From contig JBBQKF010000011.1 in NCBI GenBank assembly GCA_038326615.1, positions 1 through 54,513 of the forward strand: DNA of 54,513 nucleotides. Direction: 5' to 3'. The notes beneath the pieces are model-generated. The model had not been told where the DNA came from, ran no database searches, and was given only the letters and a program-made list of their open reading frames with translations. A program made the translations under genes and the position numbers. This DNA comes from JBBQKF01 sp038326615. Its GTDB lineage: Bacteria; Bacillota; Clostridia; Saccharofermentanales; UBA5734. Positions 45,420-53,630 of this stretch are shown piece after piece (positions within the stretch are counted from its first letter, which is position 1; each line of letters begins with the position of its first letter).

Positions 45420-46505
45420 ATGAAAAACGAATATTGTCCGAATTGGGAAGAAACAAAGAATAGATTTACAAGATGGTGGAACAATGAATATTTAGATCGT
45501 CCTCTAATGCGTGTTGTCGCAAAAGGGAAATCTGGTACTTACACCCCTGTTCCCTACCCAACTGACGTTAAGGATCGGTATTTGGATACAAATTTTTTAG
45601 TAAAGAGTTATCGCAATTACTGTGATCATCATTATTATTTGGCTGATTCATATCCTGCAGTAAGTATTGATATTGGTGCAGGGTCAATGGCATTATACCT
45701 TGGAAGCGAGCCAAAATTTGCAACAGATACAGTTTGGTTCAGTGAGAGTATTCATAATGTTGAAAATTATAAAAATATTAGTTTTGATCCTGAAAATAAA
45801 TGGTGGAAAAAACATATCAGGATGGCTAACGAAGCAAAATTATTGGTTAATGATGACTTTTTAATTAATATGCCTGATATTATAGAAAACATTGATATTA
45901 TTGCTGCTCTGAGAGGTCCACAAGAATTATGTTATGACCTTATGGATGAGCCTGATTTAGTGCGAGATACTGTTAAAATAATTGATAAAATATATTTGCA
46001 GTGTTTTGATTCATTCTACAATATACTAAAAAGTGATAACAATAGTACTGCTTTTACCGCCTTTAATATTTGGGGACCAGGTAAAACCGCTAAGATACAA
46101 TGCGATTTTTGTGCCTTGATGGCTCCTGATCAATTCAGAGAAATTATTTTGCCATCTCTTAAGCAACAATGTCAAAAGCTTGATAATACTATTTATCACC
46201 TAGATGGACCTGATGCAATAAGGCACGTACCTGCACTAATGGAAATCCCCGAATTAAGGGCGATTCAATGGGAAAGTGGTGCAGGACAACCAGATGGTGG
46301 CAGTGAAAACTGGTATCCATTATATGACAAAATAATAGAGGCTGGCAAAGCTCTATGGATAGGAATTTTTGCGGAAGATAGCAAAGTTTGGGCAGAGAAA
46401 ACCAAAAATCTTATTAAGCGTTACGGGCCTAAAAATTTATACCTTCTTTACCCCGAATTTGATTCTTTAAATGACGCCATTGAATTTATAACAAATTATA
46501 GTTAA
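45420..46505 (+). CDS. Uroporphyrinogen-decarboxylase-like protein, divergent type
   Basis: A 361-residue UroD-fold protein, clearly different from 21445-22518. It begins WEETKNRFTRWWNNEYLDRP (a start shared by a clostridial UroD-like subfamily), has FNIWGPGKTAKIQCDFCALM and DQFREIILPSLKQQC near the substrate site, and YHLDGPDAIRHVPALMEIPE in place of the metal-site region. The His-Leu-Asp form differs from the His-Cys-Asp form of the other copy. The ATG follows ATGGAG. It stands alone on the plus strand after the propeller gene and the esterase remnant. True HemE function is very unlikely because the haem-pathway residues are not evident. A methyltransferase or sugar-modifying role is possible but unproven. 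Confidence 0.78.
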   Translation: MKNEYCPNWEETKNRFTRWWNNEYLDRPLMRVVAKGKSGTYTPVPYPTDVKDRYLDTNFLVKSYRNYCDHHYYLADSYPAVSIDIGAGSMALYLGSEPKFATDTVWFSESIHNVENYKNISFDPENKWWKKHIRMANEAKLLVNDDFLINMPDIIENIDIIAALRGPQELCYDLMDEPDLVRDTVKIIDKIYLQCFDSFYNILKSDNNSTAFTAFNIWGPGKTAKIQCDFCALMAPDQFREIILPSLKQQCQKLDNTIYHLDGPDAIRHVPALMEIPELRAIQWESGAGQPDGGSENWYPLYDKIIEAGKALWIGIFAEDSKVWAEKTKNLIKRYGPKNLYLLYPEFDSLNDAIEFITNYS

Positions 46506-46588
46506 GCATTGAATTTATAAAATTTAAGGGATTCAGAATATATGCAACATTTTGTATAGCCAAGACACAAAAGGACGTGAATGTAATA

Positions 46589-46732
46589 ATGGATTACCAA
46601 AAAAAAATTATATGTGCCACAAAAGAATATTGTACCTACGAACATTTTATACCTGCCCCAATTTTTCGGAAAGTTTTTTTCTTTGATAAACCTTTTTCAA
46701 ACGCTGTATTAACCATTTGTGCACCAGTGTGA
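46589..46732 (+). pseudogene. Short N-terminal fragment of a rhamnosidase-like sandwich enzyme
   Basis: An open frame of 47 codons with AAAGGACG upstream reads MDYQKKIICATKEYCTYEHF, then PIFRKVFFFDKPFSNAVLTI and CAPV before TGA. The pattern FRK-F-x-(6)-A-L-x-I is typical of the first N-terminal domain of GH78-type enzymes. The expected continuation is gone; the sequence is interrupted at about 46732 by toxin-remnant DNA on the other strand. It may be the stump of a gene cut by recombination. Confidence 0.45.
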
Positions 46733-46734
46733 AT

Positions 46735-47030
46735 ATTCCTTTTGTTCCTTTCTTTCATTAACAATTAGCACAAATTGATTGTTTGTGGCATTATCAATCT
46801 CAATAAACCCTTTTATTTGTTTGTTAAAGATTGATATTTAACATTTTTAATCTCACCTATAACAAGTTTGTTGATAAAATCCGGAATGCGGTCACCATAT
46901 GTAGTAGCAATCGAGAATGTATTTTTGACAAAGCCTCGATATTTGAATATACTTTAGTCATGAAATCATAACCATTTTAAATTGCATTAAAACAAACATA
47001 CCCACTTGGATCACTTCCGCATTTAATATG
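46735..47030 (-). pseudogene. Rhs/polymorphic-toxin C-terminal remnant (Tox-REase-7-like)
   Basis: Pieces of one protein are readable on the minus strand with frameshifts between them. GSDPSGYVC (near 47010) resembles the DPSG motif at the end of Rhs cores. VKNTFSIATTYGDRIPDFIN and KLVIGEIKNVKYQSLTN (46929-46813) resemble the RIPD...EVKNV...TNQ core of restriction-endonuclease-fold toxins of the Tox-REase-7 type. GFIEIDNATNNQFVLIVNE continues the pattern to about 46735. At least three frame breaks rule out expression. No immunity gene was recognised. It is probably the relic of a contact-dependent toxin tip. Confidence 0.5.
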
Positions 47031-47291
47031 CGACAAGTCACAAAATCATATAGTTTAGTTAATTTACGTACACTGTTCAAACAATGATTGATTCACTTGT
47101 GAATTGCATGCCGGGGCAGCGTATACCAAAACGTCATACAGATTTCCATAAGTCCTTGAAACCTATGCTGAAGTCTGACTTTACCGATTTACAAATAACC
47201 CGAGCTACAGCTACTGTATTAAACTTTTACAGGAACTAAATCTCGTTTTATTAATTTTATAAAGATTTTTGAATTGTATGAACTAGAACAT

Positions 47292-47510
47292 TTACTTCAT
47301 CCCACCATAAGTTATTTCTTCTCCATTTTCAATTTTTTTGTTATTCTGTTTGACTTTTTCTTTGGTTTCAGATAAACCCTTGTTTGCATCTTCATTACTA
47401 TTAACTTTATTTTTATCAAGTTCTGATTTTGGTATAGTATGCAATTCCCCATTATCAGTTAAAAATTGATAATTAGGGTCAATTGCTACTTGAATGAAAT
47501 GCCTTTTCAA
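47292..47510 (-). pseudogene. Hydrophilic fragment of unknown origin
   Basis: A frame of 72 codons without a normal start (TTG, no ribosome site) reads HFIQVAIDPNYQFLTDNGEL, then a Lys/Glu/Asn-rich tail ending EEITYGGMK. I do not recognise it. Because it lies upstream of, and on the same strand as, the toxin remnant, it may be another piece of that locus. The 260 bases between the two pieces hold nothing else that I can support. Confidence 0.3.
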
Positions 47511-47599
47511 AGTTCAAATGCAATGTTACGTTTGTTTATTAATCTGAACTATATTATAAAACAAGTTGAATGCTTTGTCATTAAAATTTTGGTTGCTTA

Positions 47600-48934
47600 T
47601 TAATTATCATTTATATAAATCGATAATACATATTCAATCAGCATATCTTTATTGTTTGAAAGTATTCCCGAAATCACTTTTGAAAGGCAATCATTAAGAA
47701 TTACGCCTATCTGCTTACCTGGCACAACACCGAGCAAAATGAGATCCCCACCGCTTATCACGAGATCTTTTAGATTAAAGCATTCATTTTCTCTAATAAT
47801 GTCTTCATAAATTCTGACTAATGTGTCAAGTTCCAAAACTCTTCCAATTAAATCGGGGTGTTGTCCTGAAACATCTGCCTTTTTAAGGTTAATCAGGTCA
47901 AGGAAAAACTCTTCCGAAAACCTGTTCAGAACTCTCTTTACAGCTTTTCGTTCTGGTTTGATTTGAATGTCGTGATATAAAACGAGAAGTATTGTTTTCT
48001 CCCTTGTTTCATTGTCAGTTTTCATCCTTCGAAGAATTGTGTCTGCCATCTGCGAACTTAACTTTTGATGCCCGTAGAAGTGTCCAATCCCTTTGACATC
48101 TTGCGAATATGTTTTTGGTTTACCTATGTCGTGAAAAAATGCAGCCAAACGAATATCAAGCTTAGGCGAAGTATTAGCAACAACTTTTGCCGTATGGGTA
48201 TAAACATCATATGCGTGGTAAGGATTATTTTGTAAAAATTCGAATGCTAAAGAAAGTTCAGGAACAATCACTGCGAAAAGTTCCGAATATTCGATCAAAA
48301 CATTTTCGATATTTTTACCGCACAAGAGGCTGAAAAATTCTGATGATATTCTTTCTATTGCGACAGATTTTATCGTATCTTTCTTTTCCAATAAAGCCTT
48401 TTGAGTTAGTGGTTCTATTGCAAAACCTAAAACAGAAGCAAATCTTACAGCACGCAAAATTCTTAATGCATCTTCCTCAAAACGTTTCTTCGGGTCGCCA
48501 ACGCACCTTATAATTCCATCTGCAAGGTCCTGTTTTCCCTCAAATGGGTCTACAATTCCAGATTTTTCGGAATATGCGATTGCATTTATTGTAAAATCTC
48601 TTCTTGCAAGATCCTCGTTTATTGACCGCGTAAATTCCACACGTAGAGGCCTTCGTAAGTCAACATATTCGCCATCAATCCGAAATGTTGTGACTTCAAT
48701 AGGAAAGTGATCAATTAAAACTGTAACAGTTCCGTGCATAATTCCAGTCTCAATGACAGGATTGCCGCAAAAAACACTTTTAACCTCCCTTGGAGTTGCA
48801 TCGGTTGTAACGTCGAAATCTTTAGGCTCAATTCCCATTAGTGCATCTCTAACACAACCGCCTACAACATATGCTTCATATCCATTTTTTTCAAGTTTAG
48901 CTAAAACTTCATGAACTGTTTTTGGCAAAATCAT
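47600..48934 (-). CDS. cca: CCA-adding enzyme / tRNA nucleotidyltransferase with HD domain
   Basis: Adds or repairs the 3' CCA end of tRNAs. Class II nucleotidyltransferase: GYEAYVVGGCVRDALMGIEP followed by DFDVTTDATP (metal-binding DxD), then RRDFTINAIAYS and the RNA-binding segment with RFEEDALRILRAVRFASVLG. A C-terminal HD domain follows (AAFFHDIGKPKTYS). The 444 residues run from ATG 48934, which has GGGGGG upstream; an ATG 17 codons further upstream is less likely. It lies 210 bases downstream of the NagD-like gene on the same strand. A housekeeping gene that marks the right-hand border of the glycan locus. Confidence 0.93.
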   Translation of the reverse strand: MILPKTVHEVLAKLEKNGYEAYVVGGCVRDALMGIEPKDFDVTTDATPREVKSVFCGNPVIETGIMHGTVTVLIDHFPIEVTTFRIDGEYVDLRRPLRVEFTRSINEDLARRDFTINAIAYSEKSGIVDPFEGKQDLADGIIRCVGDPKKRFEEDALRILRAVRFASVLGFAIEPLTQKALLEKKDTIKSVAIERISSEFFSLLCGKNIENVLIEYSELFAVIVPELSLAFEFLQNNPYHAYDVYTHTAKVVANTSPKLDIRLAAFFHDIGKPKTYSQDVKGIGHFYGHQKLSSQMADTILRRMKTDNETREKTILLVLYHDIQIKPERKAVKRVLNRFSEEFFLDLINLKKADVSGQHPDLIGRVLELDTLVRIYEDIIRENECFNLKDLVISGGDLILLGVVPGKQIGVILNDCLSKVISGILSNNKDMLIEYVLSIYINDN

Positions 48935-49054
48935 AGTTTCCCCCCATGATTTATTCATCACAAAATGCAATGGATAAATCATCATCCTTTTATAAAAATT
49001 GCGTTACCACCGTATCGAGTAAACCTCTCAAAATCTTTCTATTTCAAAGAAATT

Positions 49055-49122
49055 CCCCTTCAGAAATATTACTTCTTCTGACGTTATTGCTTCTTCTGAG
49101 ATTTTACTTCTTCAGACATCTT
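49055..49122. repeat. Degenerate 17-18-bp direct repeats between two housekeeping genes
   Basis: TACTTCTTCTGACG, TGCTTCTTCTGAGA and TACTTCTTCAGACA recur at 17-18-base spacing, with a weaker copy (CCCTTCAGAAATA) at the left. They follow the stop of the NagD-like gene. In that frame the minus strand reads on as SEPEDV, stop, then SKISEEAITSEEVIFLKGNF, so the repeats may be a disabled acidic C-terminal extension. Confidence 0.5.
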
Positions 49123-49144
49123 CCGGTTCAGAAAAATTTAGCTG

Positions 49145-50176
49145 TCAGAGAAATTCAGCCAAATCGCCTACTTTGTCAAAAACAAAATCCGGTCTAACAT
49201 CGCTTTCGATTATTTCATCCATTGTCGCTTCCCCTGTAAGAACGGCAACACACAAAATTCCAGCGTCTTTAGCAAATGCCAAATCTGTATAAATCCGATC
49301 GCCAACCATTGCAATTTCTTGATTGCTATAACCGTATTTCTCAATTACCATTTCAATCATAGCGCTATTTGGTTTGCCAATAATTTTAAGAGGTTTAACT
49401 CCAGTACATGTCTCCATAAAAGCAAGGATTGCGCCACAATCCGGTAATACTTTTCCATTCGCAATTGGGCAAACCTTATCGGGATTAGCAACAAAATATG
49501 GCACCCCCGCCCTTATGTAATCACATGCAATATCAAGTTTTTCATACATCAATGTTGTGTCAAACGCAAGCAGAACAGCATCTATATTTTCGTTTTTTCT
49601 TTTTACTAAAGACATTCCAGCATCAGTAAGTTCTTTTTCAAAATCAGGAGTCCCGATTGGAAACACACGAATTTCGCTAGGTTCTGTCAAATTTTCAAAC
49701 TTTTCAATTTGCTTATTCTCGTTAGTTTTTGACAATTTCGTTGAGGCAGTAATAGTGTTTTCTACTGAAAAATTATTATATGCATTTTTGTCAGGAAAGG
49801 AGTTATTATATTCTTTATTCGAATTTGTTACAAAATCTCTTTTACTATTATCTTCATTTTCCCCAGGCATTTCAAATTTGTCGCCGTATTTTTTCTTCAA
49901 AAAAGAAATCAGTGCGTCTGTTGAAGTTAGAACATTCTCCCTGTTTGTTGGGATTCCAATCCTGTTCATCCTTTTAATATAATGATTAGCGCTATGCGAG
50001 GAGTTATTGGTTACAAAAATAAAACGTTGTTCTTTAAGTACACTAAAAAAATCAAGTGCGCCGGGAAGAATATCTTCTTCGAGTGTCACAGTTCCATCCA
50101 TGTCAAGAAGCCAACATTTCACGCCACGCAAAACCTCGGTCTGCTTACTTTTTTCAATTATTGATTGTCTAAGCAT
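49145..50176 (-). CDS. HAD-IIA (NagD-like) phosphatase with an Asn/Ser-rich insert
   Basis: Haloacid-dehalogenase-type phosphatase of the NagD/p-nitrophenylphosphatase branch. Motif I is WLLDMDGTVTLEE (Asp25, Asp27), motif II is FVTNNSS, motif III Lys is in IIGKPNSAM and motif IV is AMVGDRIYTDLAFAKDAG. Typical members have about 260 residues; this one has 343. The excess is a low-complexity insert at about residues 100-168 (NSNKEYNNSFPDKNAYNNFS) placed between the helix after TDALISFLKKKYG and the strand IRVFPIG. It is probably a surface loop of the cap. The start is ATG 50176 with GGAGG 11 bases upstream (a TTG lies too close to it). It lies 27 bases downstream of ligA. Confidence 0.88.
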   Translation of the reverse strand: MLRQSIIEKSKQTEVLRGVKCWLLDMDGTVTLEEDILPGALDFFSVLKEQRFIFVTNNSSHSANHYIKRMNRIGIPTNRENVLTSTDALISFLKKKYGDKFEMPGENEDNSKRDFVTNSNKEYNNSFPDKNAYNNFSVENTITASTKLSKTNENKQIEKFENLTEPSEIRVFPIGTPDFEKELTDAGMSLVKRKNENIDAVLLAFDTTLMYEKLDIACDYIRAGVPYFVANPDKVCPIANGKVLPDCGAILAFMETCTGVKPLKIIGKPNSAMIEMVIEKYGYSNQEIAMVGDRIYTDLAFAKDAGILCVAVLTGEATMDEIIESDVRPDFVFDKVGDLAEFL

Positions 50177-50203
50177 TAATTTCAAATCCTCCGAAGTTGT
50201 GTT

Positions 50204-52195
50204 TTATTCTTTTAGCATTTCATTAAATTCTTCTTCGCTTATTACTTTAACTCCAAGCGAAATTGCTTTGTCAAGCTTGCTTCCTGCTTCTTCGCCGGTA
50301 AGAACATAATTAGTTTTCTTTGAAACGCTTCCAGAAACCTTACCTTTGCGTGATAAAATCAAATCCGTCGCTTCATCTCTTGTCATCCCGCTTAGGGTTC
50401 CGGTAAGAACAAATGTTAAATCTTCAAAACGATTTGATAAAATTCTTTCGCTAACTTTCGATTCCATTTTAACCCCTGCTTGTTTAAGAAGATTGATGAG
50501 ATGAATTGTTTGTTCCTGTGCAAAAAAAGACACAACGGCATTTGCACTGATGTCCCCAAACTCAGACAATGTAACAATATCCAGATATGGCGCATTCATC
50601 AATGAATCAATAGAGCTGTATTTTGTTGCAAGAATCATTGCAGCACGAACTCCTATGTTTCTTATTCCAAGTGCGTTTATTAGCCGTTCAAGCGAATTTG
50701 ACTTCGAGTTCTCGATTGACTGTAGAAGGTTTTCAACTGATTTCTTGCCAAACCCTGGCAATTGCATGAGAATTCCACTTTTCCCCGATAAAGTATAGAT
50801 TTCTGCAACGCCTTTTATCAAATCATTTTCTAACAAAATTTCGATTATCGAAGGGCCTAAACCTTCAATGTTCATGGCTTCTTTAGAAACAAAATGTATA
50901 AGATGCCGTAAAAGTTGTGCCGGACATTCAGTGCCTGTGCATCTGCTGGCCGCCTCCCCATTTTCTCTTATAACGGGGGCATTACAAACAGGACAATGGC
51001 CTGGCATTATAAACGAATGTGAAATTGCAGGACGCTTCTCTTTAATAACTTCAACAACTTCGGGAATAATATCTCCGGCTTTTTGAATAATAACCGTATC
51101 GCCTTCGCGAATATCTTTCTCATTAATAAAGTCTTCGTTATGTAAGGTAGCGCGGGATATCGTTGATCCTGCGATTCTTACCGGAGTAAATCGTGCTAAA
51201 GGAGTAAGTTTTCCAGTTCTACCTACCTGAACTAATATCTGTTCGATAACTGTTTGCTTTTGCTCTGGCGGGTATTTAAAAGCAACAGCCCATCTTGGCA
51301 CTTTGCTCGTTGTTCCTAGAATCTGCCTTTGCGAGAGAGAATTAACCTTAATAACAGCTCCATCGATTCCATAATCCAGTGTCCCTCGAATTTGTGCAAT
51401 CTCTTCAACAGCCGCTAAAACATCATCTATGCTTCTACAGAAGCGATATGAAGGACTTATTACAAACCCATTATTCTCAAGCCATTTTAGTGTTTTAAAA
51501 TGTGTATCAAAGCTTATTCCTTCAATGCCTTGAATATTGAATACAAAAAGCTCCAGCTGCCTTGATGCCGTTATTGAAGAATCAAGTTGTCGCAAAGAGC
51601 CTGCTGCTGCATTTCTTGGGTTTGCAAAAATTTTCTCATTTAAAATTTCCTGTCTCTCATTAAGCTTTTGAAAAACAGAATTAGGCATATAGATTTCACC
51701 GCGGACTTCCAAATATTTAGCGTTTTCTTTTAAAGCATTCGGAACACTTTTCATTGTTCGCACATTTAAAGTTACATCTTCACCAATAAGACCATCGCCT
51801 CGAGTTGAAGCTCTTACGAATAATCCATCTTCATACTCTACAGCAACAGAAAGTCCGTCGATTTTTCTTTCAACTATAAATTCCACTTCAGGAATCTGCT
51901 CGACAATTTTATTTAGAAACGCCTTTAATTCTTCTTCACTAAAAACATCCTGTAAACTTTGCATTGGAAATCTATGTGTAATTTTCTTGAAATCTTCTTT
52001 AACTGCACCACCGACCTTTTTAGTTGGTGAATCTGCCGTTGCAAATAATGGAAATTGATTCTCGAGATTTTCTAATTCCCGAAGTAATTTGTCATATTCG
52101 GCATCGGTTATTTCTGGCGAATCCAGGTCATAATATTTTTTATTATGATATCTTAAAGTCTCACGCAATTTTTCAATTTGTTCCCATATTTCCAT
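50204..52195 (-). CDS. ligA: NAD-dependent DNA ligase
   Basis: Seals nicks in replication and repair. The adenylation domain has the active-site Lys111 in ERKIDGLSV, with the N-terminal Ia domain (YHNKKYYDLDSPEITDAEYD) that binds NAD. Then come the OB fold (VGRTGKLTPLARFTPV), the four-Cys zinc finger (CPVCNAPV with RCTGTECPAQ), helix-hairpin-helix repeats and a C-terminal BRCT domain (FEDLTFVLTGTLSGMTRDEA). The 663 residues are the normal length. AAGGAG lies 13 bases before the ATG. It heads a run with the NagD-like and cca genes. No sign of unusual composition. Confidence 0.97.
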   Translation of the reverse strand: MEIWEQIEKLRETLRYHNKKYYDLDSPEITDAEYDKLLRELENLENQFPLFATADSPTKKVGGAVKEDFKKITHRFPMQSLQDVFSEEELKAFLNKIVEQIPEVEFIVERKIDGLSVAVEYEDGLFVRASTRGDGLIGEDVTLNVRTMKSVPNALKENAKYLEVRGEIYMPNSVFQKLNERQEILNEKIFANPRNAAAGSLRQLDSSITASRQLELFVFNIQGIEGISFDTHFKTLKWLENNGFVISPSYRFCRSIDDVLAAVEEIAQIRGTLDYGIDGAVIKVNSLSQRQILGTTSKVPRWAVAFKYPPEQKQTVIEQILVQVGRTGKLTPLARFTPVRIAGSTISRATLHNEDFINEKDIREGDTVIIQKAGDIIPEVVEVIKEKRPAISHSFIMPGHCPVCNAPVIRENGEAASRCTGTECPAQLLRHLIHFVSKEAMNIEGLGPSIIEILLENDLIKGVAEIYTLSGKSGILMQLPGFGKKSVENLLQSIENSKSNSLERLINALGIRNIGVRAAMILATKYSSIDSLMNAPYLDIVTLSEFGDISANAVVSFFAQEQTIHLINLLKQAGVKMESKVSERILSNRFEDLTFVLTGTLSGMTRDEATDLILSRKGKVSGSVSKKTNYVLTGEEAGSKLDKAISLGVKVISEEEFNEMLKE

Positions 52196-52204
52196 AATCG
52201 AATT

Positions 52205-52700
52205 GTTGCTCCTTACAAAATAATTTTATTTGTTTGTCATTCTTAATTTTTTCTCTTAATTTTTATCGATTATCCTCGATTTTTGTTTCTTATTGAATCA
52301 TTTCAAATCTTAACTATTCATGCATTTTAATCCTTTAAAATTCTTATTCTTTCTTTTCAAATTTTTCCAATTCATTTTTATTCATAATTCTATTGTGAAC
52401 GTTTTTATTCAATTCTATTCTCTGCAATTCTAGTAAATTCAATTCTAATTAATTCTATCTTAGTCTTTTTGTTTTTCTGATTCTATTCTATTCTATTTTC
52501 TATTATTCTACTCAGTTCTTTCTGATTCAATTTAATTCCTTCTGATTCAGTTAAATCCTTTTATACTTTTCAAATTTAACTATATCTGAACTTTTCTAAT
52601 TTTTACTAGATTTGATTATTAATAGATTTTTCAAAATTTTTATTGCCAATTATTTGTCGATTTTTCCTAATCTTTCGTGCTTCTAATTCTTTGTCGAATT
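52205..52700. repeat. Long low-complexity intergenic region rich in ATTCT words
   Basis: About 500 bases without a gene between ligA and the membrane protein. The plus strand is strongly pyrimidine-rich with many copies of AATTCTA and ATTCT, locally in tandem (TTCTATTCTATTCTATT near 52480-52500). No reading frame, promoter or hairpin of note was seen. Confidence 0.7.
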
Positions 52701-52702
52701 TT

Positions 52703-53338
52703 TTATTTTGCTCTGCTTTTAGAGCCCGAATTTGAATTTACAAAATAAATTGCTGGTACAAATGCTATTGCCGTTAATATTAATCCCCAAAAAATGGAAG
52801 GCCAACTGAAAAATGTTACTCCCGAAAAATATGATGTTTTTGATATTATAATCCATGGAGCAAAAATTTCTGTATTGATTTTAAGGTAAGAAAATATTGG
52901 AACAAGCAAAGCATCATATAAAATCATTACTGGTATGCTTAAGATAAACAAATCCGCAAGAAACGCTTCAAAAGAGTTTGTCTTGATTATTACAGCAAAC
53001 AATGAAAGTGTAATTCCAATTACGATAGATAGAGGAACAGCATCCAATTTTGCAAAATCAGTAATTATAAAAAATATCAATGATGCTATTGAGCAAATAG
53101 CTGAAACGAAAACCTTACTACCCGATTTACATATAATAAAAAGTGCTATCATACATATTATACTAATAACATATGCGACAAAAATCCCCGCGTTCCCATT
53201 TATTCCTAATCTGTCAAACGCAAATTTACCAACGTCTCTGGTCATCCATGCAAAATATTTAAATGGAGTTGAAATAATAGTTCCCCAAAATAAAATCAGC
53301 GCTATAAAAACAATAAGTGCTCTTTCTCTTCTTTTCAA
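52703..53338 (-). CDS. Multi-pass membrane protein of unknown function
   Basis: A 211-residue integral membrane protein with about six hydrophobic segments (ALIVFIALILFWGTIISTPF, AGIFVAYVISIICMIALFII, FWGLILTAIAFVPAIYFV) and a basic tail (SGSKSRAK). I do not recognise the family. The start is TTG at 53338, eight bases after a perfect AGGAGG. A longer reading from 53401 would begin upstream of the promoter at 53370-53378, so it is rejected. It is a single gene with its own promoter and no clear functional link to its neighbours. Confidence 0.82.
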   Translation of the reverse strand: MKRRERALIVFIALILFWGTIISTPFKYFAWMTRDVGKFAFDRLGINGNAGIFVAYVISIICMIALFIICKSGSKVFVSAICSIASLIFFIITDFAKLDAVPLSIVIGITLSLFAVIIKTNSFEAFLADLFILSIPVMILYDALLVPIFSYLKINTEIFAPWIIISKTSYFSGVTFFSWPSIFWGLILTAIAFVPAIYFVNSNSGSKSRAK

Positions 53339-53369
53339 ATTTATGTCCTCCTGTGTTTGTTCTCCGCTT

Positions 53370-53378
53370 ATTATACCA
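53370..53378 (-). promoter_or_regulatory. Extended -10 promoter of the membrane protein gene
   Basis: On the minus strand TGGTATAAT (53378-53370) is a perfect extended -10 element. The -35 region is poor. The predicted transcript start lies about 25 bases before the TTG start codon and supports that start. Confidence 0.5.
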
Positions 53379-53630
53379 TTACAAAAGAGGAAAATTTTCA
53401 AAATTATTAAAATAATTTATAGATTCCATCGATGTACTAATCAATTATATGGTAAAATATGTTACACTATAAAAATGAAATAATTCATAAGAAATATTTC
53501 GGATTATAAATTTGAAAACATTTTGAAGATTTGATTGTTGAAATTCTAGTAGTCATAAGTTTTAGTTCAAAATGTGACAAGTGAAATTTTAGAAAATTTA
53601 AATTTATCAGATAACAAAGGAGCTACGTAA

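Noticed and set aside
46506..47600. Possible insertion sequence as the cause of the fragment graveyard
   Set aside because: No transposase motif, terminal inverted repeats or target duplication could be seen; the readable fragments fit a toxin and a glycosidase instead.
48934..49020. T-box-like motif GGTGGTAACGC on the minus strand upstream of cca
   Set aside because: There is no stem I, specifier loop or terminator of a T-box leader, and cca is not a usual T-box target.
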